From contig NZ_SRXN01000014.1 of assembly GCF_004827385.1 (NCBI RefSeq), forward strand, positions 112,330 through 176,329: DNA of 64,000 nt. The letters are read 5' to 3'. Below are positions 8,089 through 17,133 of the stretch, piece after piece. The notes beneath the pieces were generated by a model. It was given only the letters and a program-made list of their open reading frames with translations, searched no databases and was not told the origin of the DNA. Made by a program: the position numbers and the translations under genes. Numbering within the stretch: the stretch's first letter is position 1; the number at the start of each line of letters is the position of its first letter. The DNA comes from Ensifer sp. MPMI2T. Lineage in GTDB: Bacteria; Pseudomonadota; Alphaproteobacteria; Rhizobiales; Rhizobiaceae.

Positions 8089-9590
8089 GTGTCCGGCTCG
8101 TATTCAGTGCAGAGGACCTGCTTCCCGTCTATGATCTTGTCGTCATTGGGGCGGGGCCGGCGGGTATGGCCGCTGCGGTCGAAGCGTCGAAGGCCGGCGT
8201 TCGCGTCGCTGTGCTGGACGAAAACCCTCGTCCGGGCGGCCAGATCTACCGTGAGATCACCCGCAACCGGCCGGACGAGCGTACGTATCTTGGCGCCGAT
8301 TATTGGAAGGGTAGAGAGCTCGCGAACGCCTTCACCGAGTGCAATGCCGACCACGCAGCGAAAGCGACTGTTTGGAGCATCGATCCTGCGGAAGCGCCTG
8401 GCAACGACCGTCATCGTGTGGGTGTAACCGCCGCAGGAATTGCGCGGATGATCGAGACCCCGGCTGTGATCCTGGCGACGGGCGCCCAGGAACGACCGAT
8501 GCCGGTGCCTGGCTGGACGCTTCCGGGTGTAATGACGGCGGGGGCCGCTCAGATCGCGCTTAAGTCGTCCGGGCTCGTGCCGAGCGGTCCGATTGTGCTC
8601 GCAGGCTGCGGACCGCTTCTATACCTGCTCGCAGGTCAGCTCATCGATGCCGGCGCAAGCAACCTGACCTTGCTCGACACGTCGCAATCGACCTTCCGAT
8701 GGAATGTGCTGCGCGGTCTTCCCGGTTTCGTGCTGTCACCCTATCTCGCCAAGGGATTAGGCTTGCTGTTCAAGACGCGGCGCAGCATTCGCGTGGTGAC
8801 GGGGGTTCGATCCCTCGAAGTCCTCGGCAGAGACCGTGCCGAGAGCGTTCGTTTCGCAACGGCCCGCGGGACCGAGACAATCGATGCTGCGACGGTCCTG
8901 CTGCATCAGGGCGTCATACCCTCCATCAACCTTGCAAGTGCGGCCGGGTGCCCGCTGATCTGGAATGAGGCGCAACGCGCGTTCGAGCCGGAAGCAGACG
9001 CCGTCGGCCGCACGCCGAAGCAAGGCATTTTGATCGCGGGAGACGGTGCGGGCATCGGGGGCGCTCAAGCCGCAGAAATTGCCGGACGGATTGCCGCCGT
9101 CGCTGCGCTTGCGGATCAAGGCCGAATGCCACGCGATGCTTCGGCCGCTTCGATCGAACGCCTTCGGCAACAGCGCGAGAAATTCCTCCGGGGACGGAGC
9201 TTCCTCGATGCGCTCTATGCGCCGCGGCAGGTCTTTCTTGTCCCGGCGGATCCGGAAACGATCGTTTGCCGCTGTGAGGAAATCCCGGCGGGCAAGCTAC
9301 GCGAAGCCATTGCGCTTGGCCCTCCAGGACCAAATCAACTGAAGACGTTCGTTCGATGTGGCATGGGTCCATGCCAAGGGCGCCTCTGTGCAAGCACCGT
9401 TACGGAAATCATGGCAACCGAGAGGGGTCTGAGCCCCGGCGAGGTCGGCACCTATCGACTGCGCTCACCAGTAAAACCAGTCCGCCTTGCGGAGCTTGCC
9501 GGTCTGCCGCACGCGCCGCGCGCACTCAAAGCCGTCACCGGAAGAGATCCGGTCGATCACCATCTGAATGAAACGGAACTTCCCTCATGA
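8085..9590 (+). CDS. FAD/NAD(P)-binding oxidase alpha subunit with C-terminal 2Fe-2S domain (OoxA/NoxA/HcnB type)
   Basis: A 501-residue two-dinucleotide-fold flavoprotein. VVIGAGPAGMAAAVEASKAG binds FAD; AGCGPLLYLLAGQLIDAGA resembles the second nucleotide fold. The C-terminus has four cysteines, CRCEE and then CGMGPCQGRLC, which form the BFD-like 2Fe-2S site of opine oxidase and D-hydroxyproline dehydrogenase alpha subunits. It would accept electrons from the beta subunit during oxidative cleavage of an opine or an imino acid. ATGA overlaps link it to both the small subunit and RidA. The exact substrate cannot be settled from sequence alone. Confidence 0.88.
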   Translation: MSVRLVFSAEDLLPVYDLVVIGAGPAGMAAAVEASKAGVRVAVLDENPRPGGQIYREITRNRPDERTYLGADYWKGRELANAFTECNADHAAKATVWSIDPAEAPGNDRHRVGVTAAGIARMIETPAVILATGAQERPMPVPGWTLPGVMTAGAAQIALKSSGLVPSGPIVLAGCGPLLYLLAGQLIDAGASNLTLLDTSQSTFRWNVLRGLPGFVLSPYLAKGLGLLFKTRRSIRVVTGVRSLEVLGRDRAESVRFATARGTETIDAATVLLHQGVIPSINLASAAGCPLIWNEAQRAFEPEADAVGRTPKQGILIAGDGAGIGGAQAAEIAGRIAAVAALADQGRMPRDASAASIERLRQQREKFLRGRSFLDALYAPRQVFLVPADPETIVCRCEEIPAGKLREAIALGPPGPNQLKTFVRCGMGPCQGRLCASTVTEIMATERGLSPGEVGTYRLRSPVKPVRLAELAGLPHAPRALKAVTGRDPVDHHLNETELPS

Positions 9591-9931
9591 CTGAACGACT
9601 TCTTCGCACACCCACCTTGCACCGCGTCGTCAAGCACGACGGCATCGCCTATGTCGGCGGCATTGTTGCCGACGACGACAGCCTCGACATGGCGGGGCAG
9701 ACCCGCGAGGTCCTGAAGAAACTGGATGCGTATCTGAAAGAGGCAGGATCTGACCGATCGAGGCTGCTTTCCGCGACGATCTTCATCACAGACATGAACG
9801 TAAAACCTGCAATGGACGCGGTTTGGAAAGAGTGGCTAGCGCCGGAGGACCTGCCCGCGCGAGCGACGATCGGCATCTGCGACCTTGGTGAGCGAACGCT
9901 GATCGAACTTATCGCCACTGCGCACTACTGA
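9587..9931 (+). CDS. RidA (YjgF/YER057c/UK114) family protein
   Basis: A 114-residue RidA-type enamine/imine deaminase of the short form with the trimer-interface segment VGGIVADD and the end segment ARATIGICDLGERTLIEL, where the Arg of PARAT is the usual carboxylate-binding residue. It hydrolyses reactive imines released by amino-acid-oxidising enzymes. The overlap with the flavoprotein gene (ATGA) supports the idea that the oxidase upstream makes an imine product. It is the last gene of the tightly spaced oxidase set before a 106-base gap. Confidence 0.88.
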   Translation: MTERLLRTPTLHRVVKHDGIAYVGGIVADDDSLDMAGQTREVLKKLDAYLKEAGSDRSRLLSATIFITDMNVKPAMDAVWKEWLAPEDLPARATIGICDLGERTLIELIATAHY

Positions 9932-9970
9932 GCACGACAGCCAGAGCGACATGAACGGCCTGAGGAGGTT

Positions 9971-9990
9971 GAGGTAGGGCTGCCTACCTC
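9971..9990 (+). other. perfect 8-bp hairpin between RidA and ornithine cyclodeaminase genes
   Basis: GAGGTAGG pairs with CCTACCTC around a GCTG tetraloop. No T-run follows, so it may be an mRNA-processing or weak pausing site. Immediately downstream, ATAGGCCGCCGCATGATGG (9991-10009) recurs almost identically after the DDAH remnant at about 14984-15005, marking past rearrangement. Confidence 0.45.
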
Positions 9991-10037
9991 ATAGGCCGCC
10001 GCATGATGGACCGCGCCACAAGGAGCTATTTGAAACC

Positions 10038-11111
10038 ATGCAAGAAAAACTGAATGTCGTCCCGTTCGTGAGCGTCGACCACATGATGAAGCTGGTGCTG
10101 GCCACCGGCGTCGAACGCTTCCTGATCGAACTTGCCGCCTATATCGAAGAGGACTTCCGCCGCTGGGAGCGATTCGACAAGACACCCCGTGTGGCGTCGC
10201 ACAGCACCGAAGGCGTCATCGAGCTGATGCCGACCAGCGATGGCGAGACCTACGGCTTCAAATATGTCAACGGCCATCCGAAGAACACCCGTTCGGGTCG
10301 GCAGACGGTGACGGCTTTCGGTGTGCTCGCCGATGTCGGTAACGGCTATCCGATGCTGCTGACCGAGATGACGATCCTGACGGCTCTGAGGACCGCCGCC
10401 ATGTCGGCCGTCGCCGCCAAATATCTGGCGCCGAAGGGCGCCCGCACCATGGCCGTTATCGGCAACGGCGCCCAATCCGAATTCCAGGCGATTGCCTTCA
10501 AGGCCATCCTCGGCGTTGACAGGCTCCGTCTCTATGACATCGATCCGTCGGCCACCGCCCGCTGCCAGAAGAACCTGGCCGGCATGGGCTTTGCGATCAC
10601 CGCCTGCTCCTCCTCGCAGGAGGCCGTCGAAGGTGCCGAGATCGTCACCACCGTCACCGCCGATAAGCAATATGCGACGATCCTCACCGACAACATGGTC
10701 GGGCCCGGCATTCACATCAACGCCGTCGGCGGCGACTGCCCCGGCAAGACGGAACTCCACCGCGACATCCTCACGCGCTCGGACATCTTCGTCGAATACC
10801 CGCCGCAGACGCGGATCGAAGGCGAGATCCAGCAGCTCGATCCAGATCATCCGGTGAACGAGCTCTGGCAGGTGATTGCCGGTCAAGTGCCTGGCCGCTC
10901 CGGCGAGCGCCAGATCACCCTGTTTGATTCCGTCGGCTTCGCAATCGAGGATTTTTCGGCGCTTCGCTACGTCCGCGATCGGTTGAAGGGGACAGGGCTT
11001 TATGAGGAGCTCGATCTGCTCGCCGATCCGGACGAGCCGCGCGATCTCTTCGGCATGATCTTGCGTGCCGCCAAGCCCGCGGCTGTCGCTGCCAAGGTTG
11101 GAGCACTCTGA
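10038..11111 (+). CDS. ocd: ornithine cyclodeaminase
   Basis: A 357-residue enzyme of the OCD/mu-crystallin family, the long type found in Agrobacterium Ti plasmids and rhizobia. It converts L-ornithine to L-proline and ammonia with NAD+. Visible features are the Rossmann motif AVIGNGAQSEFQA, the substrate-side RSGRQTVTAFGVLAD, and the conserved INAVGGDCPGKTEL, whose Asp is catalytic in characterised OCDs. The TTL-like extension at the C-terminus is present. The last base is shared with the next start (TGATG). A delta-1-pyrroline-2-carboxylate reductase role is possible for shorter relatives, but length and motifs favour OCD. Confidence 0.92.
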   Translation: MQEKLNVVPFVSVDHMMKLVLATGVERFLIELAAYIEEDFRRWERFDKTPRVASHSTEGVIELMPTSDGETYGFKYVNGHPKNTRSGRQTVTAFGVLADVGNGYPMLLTEMTILTALRTAAMSAVAAKYLAPKGARTMAVIGNGAQSEFQAIAFKAILGVDRLRLYDIDPSATARCQKNLAGMGFAITACSSSQEAVEGAEIVTTVTADKQYATILTDNMVGPGIHINAVGGDCPGKTELHRDILTRSDIFVEYPPQTRIEGEIQQLDPDHPVNELWQVIAGQVPGRSGERQITLFDSVGFAIEDFSALRYVRDRLKGTGLYEELDLLADPDEPRDLFGMILRAAKPAAVAAKVGAL

Positions 11112-12073
11112 TGACGAGACCGTCCGTGCAAGCGCCGAAGTCCGTTGTGATGATCCGGCCGCATCACTTCACGCCAAACGCGATGACCGCCGCCGACAAT
11201 GCGTTCCAGTCGAACGACGATAAACGCTCCGCTGCTGCAATTGCGAACCGGGCCTTCGATGAGGTGACGCGGATGGCCGAAGGTCTCGCCAGGGCCGGTA
11301 TCACCGTCCATGTCTTTGAGGACAAGACCGTCTCGACACCGGATTCCGTCTTTCCCAACAACTGGTTCTCGACCCATTCCGGCGGCCACGTGGCGATCTA
11401 CCCGATGTACTCGGCTAATCGGCAAAAGGAGCGCCGCGGTGACGTCATCGAAATGCTGAAGAGCGAGTATCGGGTTCAGGACGTCATCGACTATTCCGGT
11501 CTCGAGAAGGACAACGTCTTTCTCGAGGGCACCGGGGCGATGGTGCTCGACCACATCGGCCGGGTTGCCTATGCGGTGCGTTCCAACCGCACCAATGAAG
11601 TCGCGCTCGAACGGTTCTGCACCCATTTCAACTTCGAGCCGATGGTCTTCGATGCCGTCGATCGCAGCGGCAGGCCGATCTACCACACCAATGTGCTCAT
11701 GTGCATCGGGACGGATTTTGCCCTGCTCGGGGCGCAGATGATCCCCGATGTTTCTCGCCGGCAGGAGATCGTCGCCAGGCTCGAAGAGACCGGCCGTGAG
11801 GTCATCGAGCTTTCGATCGGGCAGATCGAGAACTTCGCCGGCAATGCCATCGAGCTGGAGGGCGGCGAGGGGCGTGTCGTCGTGCTTTCGGCGCGCGCCC
11901 ACTCTAGCCTGGATCAGGCGCAGATTGCGGCAATCGAGCGCTCCGCGAAGCTGTTGCCGTTCGACGTCTCGACGATCGAACTCGCCGGCGGCTCGGTTCG
12001 CTGCATGCTCGCCGGCGTCCACCTGTCGCGGCGCACAGCGCCGACGGATCATCTGCTATTCGCGGCCGCATGA
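11111..12073 (+). CDS. ctlX: CtlX-type citrulline hydrolase (amidinotransferase superfamily)
   Basis: A 320-residue guanidine-modifying-enzyme-fold protein. The catalytic pair is His192 (PIYHTNV) and Cys298 (GGSVRCMLAGVHL), with acidic substrate residues in NNWFSTH and VFLEGTGAM. This sequence class is annotated as CtlX, which hydrolyses citrulline to ornithine, carbon dioxide and ammonia. Position between ornithine cyclodeaminase and DDAH fits this step. Overlaps of one base upstream and four bases downstream show a single translation unit. Confidence 0.85.
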   Translation: MTRPSVQAPKSVVMIRPHHFTPNAMTAADNAFQSNDDKRSAAAIANRAFDEVTRMAEGLARAGITVHVFEDKTVSTPDSVFPNNWFSTHSGGHVAIYPMYSANRQKERRGDVIEMLKSEYRVQDVIDYSGLEKDNVFLEGTGAMVLDHIGRVAYAVRSNRTNEVALERFCTHFNFEPMVFDAVDRSGRPIYHTNVLMCIGTDFALLGAQMIPDVSRRQEIVARLEETGREVIELSIGQIENFAGNAIELEGGEGRVVVLSARAHSSLDQAQIAAIERSAKLLPFDVSTIELAGGSVRCMLAGVHLSRRTAPTDHLLFAAA

Positions 12074-12918
12074 GCGTCGCGCAGTCACACCCAGAACTAC
12101 GGGATACCAGAGAAATGTCACAGACCAGACCAGTCTATGAGTTCAATGCCGCGATCGTTCGCGAACCCTCCACCTCCGTCGTTAACGGCCTGCGCGCCGA
12201 TGACCGCGGCGGTCCGACCTACGGAGGCGTCAAGGCCGAGCACGACGCTTACATCGCAGCGCTGCGGAGCGCGGGCGTCGAAGTCACCGTCCTTCCGCCG
12301 CTTGAAGCGTTTCCGGACTCGATCTTTGTCGAAGACCCGGCGCTCGTGTTTACCAACGGCGCCATCCTGCTGCGTCCAGGCACGCCGAGCCGGGTGAACG
12401 AGACGGCGGAGATCGCGCCAGTCCTGCGCGAGATGTTCGAGACCGTGCTTGAGCTGCCTGCGCCCGGTCAGGCCGACGGCGGCGACATCATGTATACGCC
12501 GAAGGGGTTGCTGATCGGCCTTTCCGACCGCACCGACAAGATCGGTGCTGAGGCTCTGATCTCCAGCGTCGAGAATCTCGGCGGAAAGGCCCGGATCGCC
12601 GAGACCCCGAAAGGCGTGCTGCACTTCAAGACCGCCTCCTCGCTGCTCGACGATGAGACCATCATTGCGACGCCGGCACTGGCCGACGCCGCCGTGTTCG
12701 AGGATTTCCGCACGATCGTCGTGCCGAAGGGCGAAGAGCCGGCGGCGAATGTGCTGCGGATAAACGATGTCGTCTTCGCCAGCGCCGGCTACCCTCGGAC
12801 GCTCGAGATGCTCGACAACGAAGGTTACAAGGTCGTGCCGCTGAAGACCGCCGAGATAGAGAAAATCGACGCGGGCCTCTCCTGCATGTCACTGCGGTGG
12901 TACCGCAACGGCAGATAG
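12070..12918 (+). CDS. ddaH: dimethylarginine dimethylaminohydrolase (DDAH) family hydrolase
   Basis: A 282-residue member of the DDAH branch of the guanidine-modifying superfamily, which converts N-omega-methylated arginines (or related guanidines) to citrulline plus an amine. Catalytic residues are His185 (KGVLHFKTAS) and Cys272 (AGLSCMSLRW) with the acidic DGGDIMY segment. ATGA overlap with ctlX supports the start at 12070; an ATG at 12115 (MSQTRPVYEF) better matches family length. The gene completes a predicted methylarginine to citrulline to ornithine to proline route with its two upstream neighbours. A diverged remnant of a second copy lies at 14889-14987. Confidence 0.88.
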   Translation: MSVAQSHPELRDTREMSQTRPVYEFNAAIVREPSTSVVNGLRADDRGGPTYGGVKAEHDAYIAALRSAGVEVTVLPPLEAFPDSIFVEDPALVFTNGAILLRPGTPSRVNETAEIAPVLREMFETVLELPAPGQADGGDIMYTPKGLLIGLSDRTDKIGAEALISSVENLGGKARIAETPKGVLHFKTASSLLDDETIIATPALADAAVFEDFRTIVVPKGEEPAANVLRINDVVFASAGYPRTLEMLDNEGYKVVPLKTAEIEKIDAGLSCMSLRWYRNGR

Positions 12919-13019
12919 GCTGTCCCATCTGTCTGATTTGCCGCAATGCAGTGAGTGGAGCCCACCCATCGGATCAACCACGCTAACTCAAACAACCAAC
13001 CGAAAAGGGGAACTGGAAC

Positions 13020-14756
13020 ATGACGATCTCTCGACGCGACCTCATTAAGGTGGGCGTAGCCGCCGGAGCCGCTGGCGCGGCCTCACTCGCTCTGGCAACG
13101 GAAACAACTGCCGCGAGCGGCGCCAGCGAGGTAACTGTTCGCTCGCATGGAGCTTCGGGGCATCGATATGAATCCACGTTCGAGAAGCTTGTCGCGTATG
13201 CGAAGGAAGAGATTGCCGAATTCGGGCTGCCCGGCATGACGTTCTGCCTGGTCGACGCGGACGGCTTTGCCGCAGTAGGGCTCTTGGGTTGGTCCGATAT
13301 GGATCGCCAGAATCCGGTCCATCCGTCTCACCTCTTTCAAATAGGCTCGATCAGCAAATCTTTTACTGCGTTGTGCGTTCATCGGCTTGCCGACGAGGGA
13401 AAGGTCGACCTTGATGCGCCATTATCGCGATATCTTCCCGACCTGCCGCTACCCACCGAACCAATTCTTCTGCGGCAGCTCTTGAGCCATACATCGGGTT
13501 TGCCGGGCTGGACACAGATGTTTCCGCGCGTGCCTGACGGACGGCACTGGACCGGCTTTGCGCCCGGAGCGGAGTGGTCGTACAGCGATATTGCGTATGA
13601 TCTCCTCGGCGTGCTCGTCGCGAAAATCAGCGGTAAGCCATATCCTATGGCGCTCCGGGAATTGGTGATCGCACCGCTCGGAATCTCCGGGCTGAGAGAG
13701 GCGATTGAGACGAATGACCGCGCACAATACGCCATCGGCTACTCGCCGCTCGACTTTCGGGCCGATTCGCCCCTCGGCCAAGTAGCATGGGTCAACTTCG
13801 ATCTAGGCGAAGGGAATGTCGGTGCGACTGCGGACGCGATGGCAACCTATCTCCGATTCTTGATTGGCGTCGGGCGAGGCCGGGGCGCTCCCGTCTTCTC
13901 CGACGCGGCCGCAAAACGCTTCACCACGCCGTTGGAAGCGGCCGCAATGTTCGGCAAAGGCGAGGCCTACGCGAGCGGTCTTAACGTAATTGACCTCGAT
14001 GGCCGCACGGCCTTTCATCACACCGGATCAATGCCGGGGTTTAGGTCAGCTATGACGGTGGACCCCGGCTCGGGCGTTGGCTGCTTTGTGAGCGTAAATG
14101 CGCGACTTGCAGGGTGGGGCCCCTCCAACATCAGCAAGTATGCGTGTAGACTGCTGCGGCACGTTAGAGAAGCCGAAAGCTTCCCCGAACCTACCAAGCC
14201 GACTGCGTTGGACCCTATTGAGAATGCGGAGGACTACGCCGGTACCTACGTCTCAGCCGGTGAAGAAGGCTTTCAGGTCGTCGTTCGCTCAGGTCGCATG
14301 TTTATAGCCGCAGACGGTCACGAGGGGCGGGTACGGCGTATCGGAGGATACTTTCAGGCCGATCACCCGCGATTGGGTAGCAACCTTTTCGACTTCGTGC
14401 GCAGCGGCAATGCCGTCAAGAGTGCCTGGCATGGGGGTACTCTCTTCGGGCGCGGTAGTGTAGTCCCACAGCCACCGGTCCCGCCGGAGTTGGCCGCTCT
14501 GCAAGGCGTTTACGTCAGTATGGATCCATTCATGACCCCTGTGTCGGTAGTCGCGGAGGGCGAGCGCCTCGTGTTCGAGCAAATGGGGATTTACCGGCAG
14601 AAAGATACCTTGCACCCTCATGGCGAATATTGGCGTCCGGAAAATTCGCCGTGTGAACGGTTTCGTTTCGCAGACATGCTGAACGGGGTGCCGCAACGCC
14701 TGAACTTCTCCGGCTCTGATTTGTGGCGATTCAGTCCGATATCGCGGAAAGCATAG
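13020..14756 (+). CDS. Tat-exported serine hydrolase, class C beta-lactamase/esterase fold
   Basis: A 578-residue protein. The N-terminus SRRDLIKVGVAAGAAGAASLA is a twin-arginine signal. The catalytic SxxK motif is SISK in FQIGSISKSFTALCV, and YSD in WSYSDIAYDLLG takes the YxN position. HHTGSMPGF near residue 340 is the HxG triad element. The C-terminal 180 residues resemble the beta-barrel region of penicillin-binding esterases and D-aminopeptidases. Such proteins act in the periplasm on esters, amides or D-amino-acid peptides. It is separated from ddaH by about 100 bases and may or may not belong to the same catabolic set; its substrate is unknown. Confidence 0.8.
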   Translation: MTISRRDLIKVGVAAGAAGAASLALATETTAASGASEVTVRSHGASGHRYESTFEKLVAYAKEEIAEFGLPGMTFCLVDADGFAAVGLLGWSDMDRQNPVHPSHLFQIGSISKSFTALCVHRLADEGKVDLDAPLSRYLPDLPLPTEPILLRQLLSHTSGLPGWTQMFPRVPDGRHWTGFAPGAEWSYSDIAYDLLGVLVAKISGKPYPMALRELVIAPLGISGLREAIETNDRAQYAIGYSPLDFRADSPLGQVAWVNFDLGEGNVGATADAMATYLRFLIGVGRGRGAPVFSDAAAKRFTTPLEAAAMFGKGEAYASGLNVIDLDGRTAFHHTGSMPGFRSAMTVDPGSGVGCFVSVNARLAGWGPSNISKYACRLLRHVREAESFPEPTKPTALDPIENAEDYAGTYVSAGEEGFQVVVRSGRMFIAADGHEGRVRRIGGYFQADHPRLGSNLFDFVRSGNAVKSAWHGGTLFGRGSVVPQPPVPPELAALQGVYVSMDPFMTPVSVVAEGERLVFEQMGIYRQKDTLHPHGEYWRPENSPCERFRFADMLNGVPQRLNFSGSDLWRFSPISRKA

Positions 14757-15214
14757 CCGTCACGCTGCTGGGTGCCGCTCGGCTAGGTAGCTGCGTGCGC
14801 TAGCGGCGAAATGGTGCCGAGAGACTGTGCGTGCGCTACTTCTGAGGTTGGTTGCCTTGTCGCGGGACCCGCCTGGTGACTTGTAAGGAAGGGATACAAG
14901 GTCGTGCCGCTGAATACTGCTGAGATTGAGAAGATCGACGCAGGCCTCTCTTGCATGTCGCTGCGATGGCACCGCAACGGCAGATAGGCCCGCCGCATGA
15001 TGGGCCGAGAAGCCTGTTGTGCCTCTGAATGGAATGGGTGCAGCGCAGGAGCAAAGCAGCATCGCATGGACAGTTCCCAGCCTCCTCCCGAGGCACCTTG
15101 GCTGCCGTCGAACAGGTCCCGACGGCAGCCCTCTTTTTCAGGAACGACCGGCTGGGACTCCCGAAACGGTCGTAATAGTCGTGTGAAGGGCCCTGATCTG
15201 CGGGACTGGTCGGG
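14757..15214. other. intergenic stretch without intact genes; rearrangement scar
   Basis: Nothing in this stretch reads as an intact protein. It contains a DDAH C-terminal remnant (14889-14987) and a motif shared with the ocd upstream region at about 14984-15005, then unrecognised sequence up to repeat copy B. It is best read as debris from insertion and deletion at the end of the amino-acid catabolic block. Confidence 0.55.
14889..14987 (+). pseudogene. remnant of a second DDAH gene (C-terminal 32 codons)
   Basis: The frame 14889-14987 reads KGYKVVPLNTAEIEKIDAGL followed by SCMSLRWHRNGR and a stop, matching the end of the 12070-12918 product except for two residues (T to N, Y to H), plus E to K at the edge. 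Nucleotide differences are mostly at third positions (for example GCC/GCT and CTC/CTT changes), so this is a diverged homologue rather than a fresh duplication. The catalytic cysteine codon survives but the rest of the gene is missing. Confidence 0.85.
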
Positions 15215-15395
15215 CCGCCAGTCGCAGGAATCGTTGGTTGCGAGCCCTCGCAACCAACCTGCATGAGAAGCTTGCGTGATCTCAATCGGTTACCAGTGGC
15301 GGAATTAGAACGAAAAATAGCGACTGAATGAAATCAAGACTTGCAGGCGTAGGTGCAAATCGCAACTGCTTTACCCCGCAACCAACATAGATGAG
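15215..15395. repeat. dispersed repeat, copy B
   Basis: Shares with copy C the run CGCAGGAATCGTTRGTTGC, then CCTCGCAACCAACCTGCATG and the TGATCTCAA/GAACGAAAA tail. GGTTGCGAGCCCTCGCAACC (15236-15255) is a 9-bp inverted repeat with a 2-base centre. A second partial core, CCGCAACCAACATAGATGAGAA, follows at about 15377-15398. Copies A and B lie on either side of the amino-acid catabolic block, in direct orientation. Confidence 0.65.
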
Positions 15396-15494
15396 AAAAC
15401 CGTTTGTTGAATGGTCCGGAACTGCCGCCACAGTTCCGGACCACGGCAACATCGCTTCAGTGCAATGTGCCCGAACCGCCGACAGGGGGGCAGA

Positions 15495-16526
15495 TCAGAA
15501 GTCGCGCTGCAGGCGGACGAAGCCGCCGACGAAATCCTCCGTGTCTGCGCCAATGTCGCGACTTGTGTACTGAACGGAAACTCGCGACGCCAAGCCCGGG
15601 GTGATCTTGTAATCCACCGCCAGACCACCGCGCCACTGATCCGCATCGCTGACGAAGCTGTAGTCACCCCAATACTGGAGCCCCGGGGTGATCGCGAGCT
15701 TTTCGGTGGCGTTGTAGCGATACGAGGTGGCAACGGTCCACTCGGAGGCGTTAAAATAGACGTTCGGGTCGGATGCCCAGACGCCGGCAATCTGGAACAC
15801 GCCCGGACCGACGTCGGCCGAAACCAGCGCGCGGATAGCCCCTTCTTCGACCTCGGTGTCGTAACCGCCGAGAAGGTCGACCGAGACGCCGCCGACCGTC
15901 GCCGAAACGATGCCCTGCACACCGATGCCGTTTGCCTTCGTGGTCGCCCCTTCGAGCTCATTGATGGCGACGCCTGCCTGGAATGCGCCGCCCTCATAGA
16001 GGTAGGCAATCGAATTGAACTCGGTGATGTTCGCCAGCGAGTCCGTTTCGCCGTTCAGACCTTTATCCCACCAACTGTAGAAGAAACCCGCCTTGAAGCC
16101 ACCAAGCTGGATATAGGCCTCGTCGACGTTGATCAGGCTGTCGCCGACGTCGCTGTCGTTGTCGGCGTTGAACTCGCTGGCGAAGAAACCAGTGAGCGTT
16201 CCAAGTTCGGTGTCGCTCTTTGCGCTGAAGGCGAGGTATGCGCGCGAGAAGGCGTCCCAGTCAGAGGTGCCCTGGGCGCCCCAGCCTTGGCGTTTGTTGA
16301 CTTCATCGGGGCCAAATGAGACCTGGAAGCGAGCGTAGCCACTGATCTTCAGGCATGTCTCGGTGCCGGGGATATAGAAGTAGCCGATGCCGAAAGCATC
16401 GCAGACGCGAACGTAGTCCATCGGTTCCGGCTCCGCAGCAACGATCGCGTCAGCTGCTTGGGCGCCAGAGACTGCTGCAAGGGCGACGGTGGAGCCGAGA
16501 AGCACAGTGCTAAAATTCATTCTCAT
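15495..16526 (-). CDS. outer-membrane porin (Rhizobiales porin family)
   Basis: A 343-residue porin. Residues 1-25 form a signal peptide ending GAQAAD. It begins the mature domain with the family segment PEPMDYVRVCDAFGIGYFYI then PGTETCLKISGYARFQV, including the two conserved cysteines, and ends in an aromatic residue (LQRDF) required for outer-membrane insertion. Alternating amphipathic strands fill the rest. It provides passive entry for small solutes and may serve the neighbouring importers. The gene is preceded on the minus strand by GAGAGAT before ATG and by a long AT-rich region likely to hold its promoter. Confidence 0.93.
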   Translation of the reverse strand: MRMNFSTVLLGSTVALAAVSGAQAADAIVAAEPEPMDYVRVCDAFGIGYFYIPGTETCLKISGYARFQVSFGPDEVNKRQGWGAQGTSDWDAFSRAYLAFSAKSDTELGTLTGFFASEFNADNDSDVGDSLINVDEAYIQLGGFKAGFFYSWWDKGLNGETDSLANITEFNSIAYLYEGGAFQAGVAINELEGATTKANGIGVQGIVSATVGGVSVDLLGGYDTEVEEGAIRALVSADVGPGVFQIAGVWASDPNVYFNASEWTVATSYRYNATEKLAITPGLQYWGDYSFVSDADQWRGGLAVDYKITPGLASRVSVQYTSRDIGADTEDFVGGFVRLQRDF

Positions 16527-17133
16527 GCGGTCGATCTCTCTTTTGGGTTGGCAAGGGCCGGGGCAGCTCGGTCCTGAACTTCAACGGCACCCTCGCTCGC
16601 GCTGCGGCGAAACGGCCGTCAATATTGACGGGCAGCGCGCTACCTTTACCAACGAATATATTCATATTCTAAAGGTAAATTAGTCCCAATTAGGTGAAAA
16701 GACGAAGTTGTACGGCATTCGTTGCCAAAGCAACACGTAAATATTGTCGCATTTTGTACAGAGACAGTCCTTGAATTATGTTGCAAGCAATATGGCGCAA
16801 CTTTCGGATTTAGCCGAATTTGCGCAGAATAAAACTTGAAAACACTTGACATATAAGAAAATGATGATAGATGTATATCACCCAATGAGAAGAGGGCTCT
16901 TCCCGACTAGCGCCGCCAGACCCTCCAGCCTGGCGGCGCGTTTCATATTCAGGCTATGGGCGTTTTCCCAGGCGCTCTATACCGGCAGCGACACGACTTT
17001 CATGGTTGTCGGAATTTGCCTCGCCGGATGATTGGGAAGGATCGAGCGCCCAAAGCGAAATCGTGGAAAGCAGTCCAGGAATGTTGGGACGCTGTCAGTT
17101 CGCAGGCTTCTGCTCGCCGGCCAAGCTGGTGCT
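16527..17133. other. long AT-rich intergenic region upstream of the porin gene
   Basis: About 600 bases between the AraC-family gene end and the porin start. Bases 16640-16880 are markedly AT-rich compared with the window and probably contain the porin promoter on the minus strand. At 16911-16938 CGCCGCCAG pairs with CTGGCGGCG across a 10-base loop, followed by CGTTTC; on the plus strand this could end a short transcript. No convincing protein is seen. Confidence 0.45.

Noticed and set aside
15411..16319. 302-codon plus-strand frame opposite the porin gene
   Set aside because: The minus strand carries a signal peptide, porin signature and terminal aromatic residue; the plus frame does not.
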